NCBI GenBank assembly: GCA_025153755.1
Contig: JAOALD010000002.1
Location: forward strand, 310,001 to 374,000
Origin: SAR92 clade bacterium H921
GTDB taxonomy: Bacteria > Pseudomonadota > Gammaproteobacteria > Pseudomonadales > Porticoccaceae
Length of the DNA: 64,000 nt
Direction: 5' to 3'
Under the pieces are notes generated by a model that was not told the DNA's origin, did no database searches, and worked only from the letters and a program-made list of their open reading frames with translations. The position numbers and the translations under genes were made by a program. The stretch's first letter is position 1, and the number at the start of each line of letters is the position of its first letter. Shown one piece after another: positions 9,513 to 16,648 of the stretch.

Positions 9513-10424
9513 ATGAAAATATTAAAGGCCTGTCTGGCTCTTTTATTAATCCTTCCTCATTTCAGCGTTTCATTGGTGTCAGCGAACGATCTTCCTATCA
9601 TCGGTATTTCTACGATTAAAGAAACTGTTAATGATAGGCGGCGAAATGCCAAGGGCGATAACTTCCAAGCGATGTTAGAAACCCAAATGGCAAAAGTAGG
9701 GCGGTTTAGAATCATGGAGCGTGTGAGAGTTGATGAGATACTAGCCGAGCAGGGTCTCAATAATGAATTTGGGGATGGCAAAACAGCCAATGGAGGATTT
9801 AATGTTGGAGGCGTTGACTATCTTGTGTACGGAACGATTACCAAGTTAGGTCAGGTTAAGTCAGCAGTCTCTACTGGAAACTTTGCCTCTGCCAAACTCG
9901 TCACTGAGATGAGTGTTGACCTTAAAGTTGTGGATGCATCAACCGGTGAGATTAGAAAGGCAGAATCAGTCTCCGCAAGCGTCAAAACTGCCAGCGGTGT
10001 TGCTACCGGAAATTTCACTAATATCAGTGGTGGTTCAGATCCTCTGTCAGACGTTCAGAGAATGGCAGCAAAAAAAGCGGCCGCGTTGATTGCGACAAGT
10101 ATCTTTCCAATTGAGGTGATCAAGGGTGGTTCGATTATCTATCTAAACTATGGTTCTTCGATTTTAGACTCTGGCGATGTACTCGCAGTGTTCGAACCTG
10201 GTGAGGACTTGGTTGATGAGACAACAGGCTTGAATTTAGGATCCGAAGAAAAGTATCTTGGCAAAATAGAGGTAACTGATTCAAATGATAAGTTCTCTAA
10301 GGCTAAATTACTCGATGGCGAGACTCCTCAGAAAGGAAGTCTGGTTAGAATACTTGAGAAAGCCTCAGAGGTGAGAAAATCTGGAGGAAAGGCTCAAGAG
10401 CAAAAGCGCGGTAGAAAAATATAG
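9513..10424 (+). CDS. CsgG/LpoB-like secreted protein, copy 1
   Basis: A 303-residue exported protein with the fold signature of CsgG/HfaB/LpoB-type envelope proteins: a beta strand, then GRFRIMERVRVDEILAEQG, then GVDYLVYGTITKLG and VDLKVVDASTGEI. Signal peptide in residues 1-24 (MKILKACLALLLIL...SA-ND) with no lipobox Cys, unlike CsgG itself. ATG 9513 is preferred because AGGGA lies 9 nt upstream; the frame is open from 9459. The next gene is a clear paralogue 51 nt downstream. No curli subunit genes are near, so a curli role is not supported; assembly of another surface structure or cell-wall synthase activation is possible. Confidence 0.72.
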   Translation: MKILKACLALLLILPHFSVSLVSANDLPIIGISTIKETVNDRRRNAKGDNFQAMLETQMAKVGRFRIMERVRVDEILAEQGLNNEFGDGKTANGGFNVGGVDYLVYGTITKLGQVKSAVSTGNFASAKLVTEMSVDLKVVDASTGEIRKAESVSASVKTASGVATGNFTNISGGSDPLSDVQRMAAKKAAALIATSIFPIEVIKGGSIIYLNYGSSILDSGDVLAVFEPGEDLVDETTGLNLGSEEKYLGKIEVTDSNDKFSKAKLLDGETPQKGSLVRILEKASEVRKSGGKAQEQKRGRKI

Positions 10425-10475
10425 TATTAGTTGGCTCTTAATTTAAAAAAACTCAAATAAAAAGCGGACAATAAA

Positions 10476-11423
10476 ATGAAAAAACTATTTATTATCTTGG
10501 TGCTCACTTTACTCTCAGCACACACCATTTCTCAGAGCAATAAGCCCATAGTAGCTGTTGGTGACTTTGAAAGCTCCTTTGCAAATTTTGATACTAGAAA
10601 CATCAAAACGGCCCTTGAAACCGCCCTGTCACAAACCGGAAAGTTTACGCTAATGGAAAGAGGCCGACTAGATCAGCTATTGTCAGAGCAAAACCTGTCC
10701 ATGTCTGGGATTGTTGGTGGGGCTTCCAATCTCGGTGGGTTTTCAGGAGTTGATTATCTAATTATGGGGCGTATTACTGCACTAGGACTCGAGTCAAAGA
10801 ACTTACTAATCATGAGTGAATGCAAGGCCAAATTCGGGTTGGATGTCAAAGTGGTCGATGTGCGTACGGGCGAGATTCGGTTGACCGACACCATAACAAA
10901 AAGTGATGGCGTCAACACTAGCGATGCTGAATCTAATCCGTGTCAAGGAATTGGAATAACTGCTTTTGATACGCTGACCGCATCTGCTTCGAGAGCGGTA
11001 GCGGCGTCTCTTACTCAGGCGATCTTCCCGGTCAAGGTGGCCAACTCGTCAAACGGGAAGGTGTACCTAAACTATGGCAGTAACTTCTTAAAGCAAAATG
11101 AGGTATTGAAAATTGTCGCACTGGGAGAAGGATTCGAGGATCCCGATACTGGTGAGATTATTGGTGCAGAGGAAGAGTTGATAGCTTTGGTTAAGGTTTT
11201 CGAGTTGAAACCTAAATTTTCAAAAGCAAATATTATCTACGAAAAGGCACCTATATCTAAGGGTGATGTGGCAAATCGCCTATCTAAGAAAGAGCAGAAG
11301 AACGTTAGCAAATTTGTAAAGAGCTGTGAAAAATCAAAAAGGAATGTAGAAAAAAGATGTAAAAAATCCGGGAAAAAATGTGATAAGGCCAGAGAAAAGG
11401 AGATCAAAGCCTGTACTCTCTGA
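10476..11423 (+). CDS. CsgG/LpoB-like secreted protein, copy 2, with Lys/Cys-rich tail
   Basis: A 315-residue paralogue of the preceding gene; the shared blocks are GKFTLMERGRLDQLLSEQ, GVDYLIMGRITALG, LDVKVVDVRTGEI and KVYLNYGSNFL. Signal peptide MKKLFIILVLTLLSA...S. The last 45 residues are strongly basic and hold four Cys (SCEKS, RCKKS, KCDKA, KACTL); copy 1 lacks this tail. Such a tail could bind cell-wall or anionic polysaccharide, or form disulfides; this is inference. The two genes are probably one transcript. Confidence 0.7.
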   Translation: MKKLFIILVLTLLSAHTISQSNKPIVAVGDFESSFANFDTRNIKTALETALSQTGKFTLMERGRLDQLLSEQNLSMSGIVGGASNLGGFSGVDYLIMGRITALGLESKNLLIMSECKAKFGLDVKVVDVRTGEIRLTDTITKSDGVNTSDAESNPCQGIGITAFDTLTASASRAVAASLTQAIFPVKVANSSNGKVYLNYGSNFLKQNEVLKIVALGEGFEDPDTGEIIGAEEELIALVKVFELKPKFSKANIIYEKAPISKGDVANRLSKKEQKNVSKFVKSCEKSKRNVEKRCKKSGKKCDKAREKEIKACTL

Positions 11424-11769
11424 CTTGACGTTGCGCGCGGTGGCAAGTTTAAGCAGATGCAGTGAACACTGCCTTTAGGTGAGTAGAACCCTTTATCGGT
11501 TATTAGGCATTAGGCACCAATAAAGGGTTATGCGAATGGTATAAGGAAAGCATCGGGCTTTAAAGGCGCTACTGAATTATTGTAACGCCTGAGGATGGCG
11601 AGCAGACAGAGACGTGGACTGAAAGTTTGTCAGAGTACGAGTAAGAAGCCTTGCTTGCTAGATCCTTGGAATCTATTGTTGATTGCGCTGCTAATCTTGA
11701 CTGAGGTGAGCCGAATAGAGACATTTGTGTGAAAAATGAACTAAAGAGCTAAAAAGTTACTTTAGTATA
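11424..11769 (+). other. Intergenic region with two hairpins
   Basis: 346 bases with no credible gene. Perfect inverted repeats occur at 11459-11472 (GCAGT/ACTGC) and 11487-11529 (AACCCTTTAT/ATAAAGGGTT, 23-base loop). Neither has a following T-run, so they are not called terminators. Confidence 0.45.
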
Positions 11770-11856
11770 TGGTGCCCAGGAGAGGACTTGAACCTCCACC
11801 CCCTTGCGAGGACCAGCACCTGAAGCTGGCGTGTCTACCAATTTCACCACCTGGGC
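11770..11856 (-). tRNA. tRNA-Leu (anticodon CAG)
   Basis: The 87-nt minus-strand sequence folds as a class II tRNA: acceptor GCCCAGG/CCTGGGC, anticodon stem CCAGC/GCTGG around loop TTCAGGT (anticodon CAG), a long variable arm, T-loop TTCAAGT, and an encoded 3' CCA (11770-11772). It reads Leu CUG. Confidence 0.95.
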
Positions 11857-12056
11857 ATATAACTTGATGGGTTTTATCTTTCTATCGCAACGCAGTTCCA
11901 TGCCGGAGTGCGCTTGTTTATTGTTGACTTCCTTTCAGCCCGTGCCGCCAATGAGGTGCTAGATAAACTATTTCACCTGTTGCCGTCACTGACGTCCGTT
12001 TTATCTGCGAAGTGTGTCACATTATTTGTTGCAGACAGTTCTCACAGCGGGCGGGC

Positions 12057-12085
12057 ACTATAGTAATCGTGATGGTTTTTGTCAA
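12057..12085 (-). promoter_or_regulatory. Sigma-70 promoter reading toward tRNA-Leu
   Basis: On the minus strand TTGACA (12080-12085), exactly 17 bases, then TATAGT (12057-12062), followed by a GC-rich GCCCGC discriminator typical of stringently controlled stable RNA genes. The tRNA 5' end is about 195 nt downstream, so a long leader would be processed off. Confidence 0.75.
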
Positions 12086-12232
12086 TCGTAAGGATGGCAC
12101 TTCGTGTTTTTGTGATGTGCTCTTTTGTGTATTCAAATAGGTTTGCCAAAATTCCCTAGCTATAGTTTTGTCGGCTTCGTCAGTCTAAGTGGTTGTGGCG
12201 TAATACAAACTCAATAGATAGGGAAATTTACA

Positions 12233-12553
12233 ATGAAAAAATCATCGAAAACACGTGCTTTAATAATGGCTTCAATTCTCGTTTTGCTATCCTCGACAGC
12301 TTGGGCTGCAGAACCTTTGGACAACGCTGCCACCTTGGTCATGCCTGAGACTCATCATCCCGTGAATATCAATGAGGCCTCTGCACCTCAGATCGCAGCT
12401 GCTCTTAAGGGGGTCGGGTTAAAAACCGCCGCCGCTATCGTGGCCTATCGCAGGGCCAACGGCCCGTTTAAAACTGCGGACTCACTGATGTCAGTAAAGG
12501 GCGTGGGTCGTCAAACTTTGTTGAAAAATACAGGTGTAATTAGTCTGGAATAA
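12233..12553 (+). CDS. ComEA-like helix-hairpin-helix DNA-binding protein
   Basis: A small exported protein (106 residues): signal peptide 1-25 (ASILVLLSSTAWA-AE) followed by two helix-hairpin-helix motifs (VNINEASAPQIAAAL and SLMSVKGVGRQTLLK). This is the layout of ComEA, the periplasmic double-stranded-DNA receptor that ratchets DNA in during transformation. The Shine-Dalgarno AGGGA lies about 9 nt before ATG. It is monocistronic with its own terminator. The type IV minor pilin operon at 35.7-40 kb would fit a DNA-uptake role, though such proteins are also conserved in bacteria not known to transform. Confidence 0.85.
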   Translation: MKKSSKTRALIMASILVLLSSTAWAAEPLDNAATLVMPETHHPVNINEASAPQIAAALKGVGLKTAAAIVAYRRANGPFKTADSLMSVKGVGRQTLLKNTGVISLE

Positions 12554-12580
12554 TATAAACTGCTGCATCACAATTAGTCT

Positions 12581-12605
12581 CCGGCCGTCTTCGCGGCCGG
12601 TTTTT
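12581..12605 (+). terminator. Rho-independent terminator after comEA-like gene
   Basis: A perfect 7-bp stem CCGGCCG/CGGCCGG with a 6-base TCTTCG loop is followed directly by TTTTT. It ends the comEA-like transcript 28 bases after the stop codon. Confidence 0.92.
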
Positions 12606-12646
12606 ACCCGTCCAAGTCTAACAACGGTTAAGGAATCCAGCTACAT

Positions 12647-14416
12647 ATGAGCCCCGACGCCATTCTCACCCTTGTTATCTTGGTCAGTTTTCTGGTGTTG
12701 GTTGTCAGTGGCAAATTGGCGGTTGATTTTGCGTTAATTGGGGCTATGAGCGGACTGCTGGTATTTGGTGTACTGTCGCCTGCTGAGACATTTCAGGGTT
12801 TTGCTCATCCAGCTATCTTTATTATTGCCTGCTTTTACGTTGTTTCTGCCGCGCTTAAAGACAGCGGCGCATTGCATTGGTGGATGATGAAATGGTTGGG
12901 CACAGACGCGTCTACCCACAGGGCAATTCCTCGGGTGATGGCGCCGGTTGCTCTCATGAGTTCAATTATTAGTAATACGCCTGTGGTAGCTATCTTTATA
13001 CCCTTGCTACAAGACTGGGCTCGCCGTCATAAATTATCTGTCTCTAAGCTGCTTATTCCGTTGAGTTATGCCTCTATTTTAGGGGGGACCTGCACTTTGG
13101 TCGGCACCAGCACCAATATACTGGTGGTCGGTATGCTCCAAGACACAATTGAAGCTGACAGTCTTCATCTATTTAGCCCAGCTATCATTGGCCTGCCTCT
13201 GGTGATATTGGGAGTGCTATATTTTATTTTTATTGGTCACCGATTGTTGCCATCGCGCACAAGCTTCGTCGAGCAGGGTAAGGATTCACGGGAATACGCG
13301 GTGAGTATGAGAGTTGAAGCGGGCGGCGCGCTATCTGGTTTGTCGATCGCCGATGCGGGGCTACGACACCTGCAGTACAGTTTTTTGTCGGAGATACAGT
13401 CAGAAGGACACATTATTCCTGCGGTGGGACCGGAAGAGATTCTTAGTGACAATGATATTTTAGTCTTTGTTGGTCAGCCAGAAGCTGTTACTGAGTTACG
13501 TCAATTTCGTGGGCTTCACCCTGCCGAGGGCCAGATATTAAAGCTTGATGTTCCCTACAGTTCTAGAGCACTTATTGAAGCGGTAATATCGCCGGCATCC
13601 AATATGGTAGGCAAAACTGTTAAAGCCTCAAGCTTTCGCACTCAGTTTGGCGGAGCTATTTTATCGGTGTCGCGCAGTGGTGAACGTATCAGTCAAAAGG
13701 TCGGTAGTATTGTGCTGCGTGGCGGTGATACGTTGCTGCTGGAGGCAGCTCGGGGTTTTGTTCGCCGTCATCGTTACAGCAGAGATTTTTTACTGCTCAG
13801 TCGCCTCGATGATGTCACCATCCCCGACCTGAATAAGGCGCCTGTCGCTCTAGGATTGTTGGGCGTATTTATTGTGGTGGTCATGTCTGGAATGCTGTCT
13901 TTGGTTGCGGCCTCTGTACTTTTGGTGGCTGCTCTGGCGATGACTAAATGTATCTCCGCGGAGTTCGCCCAACGCAGTATTGATATTCGTGTGTTACTGG
14001 CTATTGGCGCCTCCCTTGCATTGGGTTTTGCCCTACAAAAAACAGGTTTAGCGGAGATGGCTGGTATGGGCATGATGTCTGTAGCTGGTGCCAATCCCTA
14101 TTTTAACTTGGTACTACTTTATGTAGCCACCGTGATTGTCACCGAACTGATCACTAATAATGCAGCTGCAGTACTGATGTTCCCCTTGGCTCAGGTGCTG
14201 AGTATGGAACTGAACGTAAGCTTGCTGCCGTTTGTTATGGTCATAATGTTTGGCGCTTCGGCCAGCTTTTTAACCCCAGTGGGCTATCAGACCAACCTAA
14301 TGGTGCAGGGTCCTGGAGGCTACTATTTTGCTGATTATTTTAAAGTTGGAATACTACTGAGTATTTTAGTCGGTCTTGCAGTAGTGATCGCAGTACCTAT
14401 GGTGTGGGCCTTTTAA
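12647..14416 (+). CDS. SLC13/DASS-family anion:sodium symporter with two TrkA-C domains
   Basis: A 589-residue inner-membrane permease. Two halves of several transmembrane helices surround a cytoplasmic insert (about residues 205-380) with two RCK/TrkA-C repeats (LSGLSIADAGLRHL...; NMVGKTVKASSFRTQFG...). The family's substrate/sodium motifs are visible: SNTPVVAIFIPL and TLVGTSTNILV in half one, TNNAAAVLMFPLA and TPVGYQTNLMV in half two. Members carry sulfate, dicarboxylates or other anions; the two TrkA-C domains are common in the sulfate/anion-type bacterial branch. The manB-like gene follows after 49 nt, so cotranscription is possible. Confidence 0.88.
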   Translation: MSPDAILTLVILVSFLVLVVSGKLAVDFALIGAMSGLLVFGVLSPAETFQGFAHPAIFIIACFYVVSAALKDSGALHWWMMKWLGTDASTHRAIPRVMAPVALMSSIISNTPVVAIFIPLLQDWARRHKLSVSKLLIPLSYASILGGTCTLVGTSTNILVVGMLQDTIEADSLHLFSPAIIGLPLVILGVLYFIFIGHRLLPSRTSFVEQGKDSREYAVSMRVEAGGALSGLSIADAGLRHLQYSFLSEIQSEGHIIPAVGPEEILSDNDILVFVGQPEAVTELRQFRGLHPAEGQILKLDVPYSSRALIEAVISPASNMVGKTVKASSFRTQFGGAILSVSRSGERISQKVGSIVLRGGDTLLLEAARGFVRRHRYSRDFLLLSRLDDVTIPDLNKAPVALGLLGVFIVVVMSGMLSLVAASVLLVAALAMTKCISAEFAQRSIDIRVLLAIGASLALGFALQKTGLAEMAGMGMMSVAGANPYFNLVLLYVATVIVTELITNNAAAVLMFPLAQVLSMELNVSLLPFVMVIMFGASASFLTPVGYQTNLMVQGPGGYYFADYFKVGILLSILVGLAVVIAVPMVWAF

Positions 14417-14465
14417 ATCTTAATTATGAACAAGCAGATAACTTATATAAGGAGAATAGAAACAT

Positions 14466-15839
14466 ATGGCTGAACTTACCTGCTTTAAGGCCTACGATAT
14501 TCGTGGGCAATTAGGTACAGAGTTAGACGAAGAAATCGCATATAGAATCGGCCGCGCCTACGCGGAGTTCTTAGACCCCAAAACTATTGTACTTGGGGGT
14601 GATATACGCCTTACCAGTGCGGCAATTAAAACGGCACTCAGCGATGGTATTCGTGATGCCGGTGCCGATGTAATTGATATTGGTATGGTGGGTACCGAAG
14701 AGGTCTACTTTGCCACATCACACCTAGAGGCTGATGGTGGTATTGAGGTCACAGCAAGCCATAACCCTATTGACTACAATGGTATGAAGCCTATTCGTGA
14801 GGGCTCACGCCCAATTAGCTCCGATACTGGCTTGCTGGACATAAAGCGGCTTGCAGAGGCCAACGATTTTCTCTCTACTGACGCTGCCAAGCGGGGAGGT
14901 TACACACAGGTATCCATACTGGATGCTTACCTTGATCATCTGTTTACCTATATAGAGCTAGATCGCATTAAACCAATGCGCCTTGTTATGAACGCAGGTA
15001 ATGGCGCAGCTGGCCATGTGGTCGACGCATTGGAAGAAAGATTTGCCGCTCTAGACCTACCGATAGAATTGATCAAAATATTTAATGAGCCTGATGGTAC
15101 ATTTCCCAATGGTATTCCTAACCCTATCTTGCATGAGAATCGCGCGCCGACCATAGATGCGGTACTTGAGCATAAGGCTGATATGGGTATTGCTTGGGAT
15201 GGTGACTTTGACCGCTGTTTTTTGGTGGATGAAAAAGGTAATTTTATCGAAGGTTACTATATTGTTGGTTTACTGGCTGAAGCCTTTTTACTTAAAAATC
15301 CAGGCGCTAAGGTCGTTCATGATCCCCGCCTCACCTGGAATACTATTGATGTGGCTGAGCAGGGTGGTGGTAAAGCTATTCAGTCGAAGACAGGCCATGC
15401 CTTTATTAAAGAGCTTATGCGCAGTGAGGACGCGGTCTATGGCGGGGAGATGAGTGCCCATCATTATTTCCGTGATTTCTTTTACTGTGATAGCGGTATG
15501 ATTCCTTGGCTGCTGGTGATGGAGCTAATCAGTAGTAGGGGTGAACCACTATCGGCCTTGGTTAGCGCTATGGTTGAGGCCTATCCCTCGCCAGGTGAGA
15601 TAAACCGTAAAATTTCTGATCCTGCAGTCGCTATCGAACGGGTGCGTAAATATTATGAATCATCGGCACAGGTAATTGATGATACCGATGGTATTTCCAT
15701 GGAATTTCCACAGTGGCGGTTCAATCTGCGAATGAGTAACACAGAGCCAGTTGTGCGGCTCAATCTAGAGACCCGAGGCGACAGACAATTAATGGTCGAG
15801 CGTCAAGCAGAATTACTGTCACTGCTAGAGACTGCGTAA
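14466..15839 (+). CDS. manB: Phosphomannomutase (ManB/CpsG type)
   Basis: Interconverts mannose-6-phosphate and mannose-1-phosphate for GDP-mannose synthesis. The N-terminus ([11 protein letters not shown]) and length (457) match E. coli CpsG/ManB closely. Active-site Ser98 in TASHNP, metal loop DGDFDRC (Asp245/247/249), sugar loop GEMSAHHYF and phosphate loop [10 protein letters not shown] are all present. AAGGAG lies 10 nt before ATG. It sits 800 bases upstream of the polysaccharide locus and may supply it, but no mannose-1-phosphate guanylyltransferase is in the window. Confidence 0.92.
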   Translation: MAELTCFKAYDIRGQLGTELDEEIAYRIGRAYAEFLDPKTIVLGGDIRLTSAAIKTALSDGIRDAGADVIDIGMVGTEEVYFATSHLEADGGIEVTASHNPIDYNGMKPIREGSRPISSDTGLLDIKRLAEANDFLSTDAAKRGGYTQVSILDAYLDHLFTYIELDRIKPMRLVMNAGNGAAGHVVDALEERFAALDLPIELIKIFNEPDGTFPNGIPNPILHENRAPTIDAVLEHKADMGIAWDGDFDRCFLVDEKGNFIEGYYIVGLLAEAFLLKNPGAKVVHDPRLTWNTIDVAEQGGGKAIQSKTGHAFIKELMRSEDAVYGGEMSAHHYFRDFFYCDSGMIPWLLVMELISSRGEPLSALVSAMVEAYPSPGEINRKISDPAVAIERVRKYYESSAQVIDDTDGISMEFPQWRFNLRMSNTEPVVRLNLETRGDRQLMVERQAELLSLLETA

Positions 15840-16648
15840 GCACTGGACATTCTTGTTATTAAGTAAGATAGGCCGCCCCAGAGGTTGGTCAGAGTCACTG
15901 AGGGTTTCAAGCGGTTAAAGTTGGTATTTACTCGCATGAAAGCAACCTAAGGGGCGAGCCTAGATAGCGTTGAATTGAGCTGTGATCTCAATTCAGCCTG
16001 TCTATCCCCGCCCCGCCTCAGGGCAAGTTCAGATAGGCCGCCGTAGTCTGGCGCCCAAAGTGAAGGTGAATGTTCAGCTAACTTCCCCCAAAGCGGCGAC
16101 AAGTTAGAGATACTCAAGGGCCCATTTCGTGGCCTAGATGCATTTTTCCCCAGTCAGATGACCCTAGCCGAGCCATTTTGTTGATCAATTTGCTCCGCCA
16201 GCAGGTCCCCACAGCACTTCCATTTAACAGCCTAGCATTAGTCTATTCAATTAGCCGCAATGGTACGGTAGCTCAGGTTATCAACTCCAAAGTCATCGCT
16301 CAGGATCAACTTGCTGTTGGATCATGTTGGTTTTGGTGTCTCCCATTGTTAGTAAAACATGGGCACTCCCTCAATATGTACTACTATTAATCCATTATCC
16401 TGCGAGGTTATGTCAGACGTACTTAAGAAATATCTAGGCTTTAATTGCTAGATTTAACTATAAGTAATCAGGTTCTTTTTTGTTTTAAGTGTAGGTATTT
16501 ATACGGTAATATAGGCTAGTTATTTATTTCTGCAAGAAGCTATGAATATGTTGAATAGACTGATGGCGTCCCATCTTGTGCAATGTTTAGGGGTGATTAT
16601 GTCCGCTAGGCTCATTTTTAAAAAGGAAGTTAGTAGAACTTAAATACC
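15840..16648 (+). other. Long intergenic region before the polysaccharide locus
   Basis: 809 bases without a gene I can support; a 70-codon frame at 16178-16390 has no ribosome site or domain. It holds a multi-tier stem-loop (15951-16014) and a repeated 12-mer AGATAGGCCGCC (15866-15877 and 16031-16042). The promoter of the 15-kb polysaccharide locus must be here, but I found no convincing -35/-10 pair and no JUMPstart/ops motif (GGCGGTAG). Confidence 0.5.
15951..16014 (+). repeat. Extended stem-loop
   Basis: Three nested arms pair in order: GGGGCG (15951) with CGCCCC (16009), GATAG (15963) with CTATC (16002), and TGAATTGAG (15971) with CTCAATTCA (15987), leaving a 7-base loop. No T-run follows. 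It could be an RNA element, a REP-like palindrome or an mRNA 3' end structure. Confidence 0.5.

Noticed and set aside
11487-11529. Inverted repeat AACCCTTTAT/ATAAAGGGTT as a terminator
   Set aside because: The loop is 23 bases and no T-run follows; kept only as a hairpin note.
16178-16390. 70-codon plus-strand ORF before the SLBB gene
   Set aside because: No ribosome site, no domain, and composition looks like random translation of intergenic DNA.
15840-16648. JUMPstart/ops element upstream of the polysaccharide locus
   Set aside because: No GGCGGTAG core found in this region, so RfaH control is not supported.
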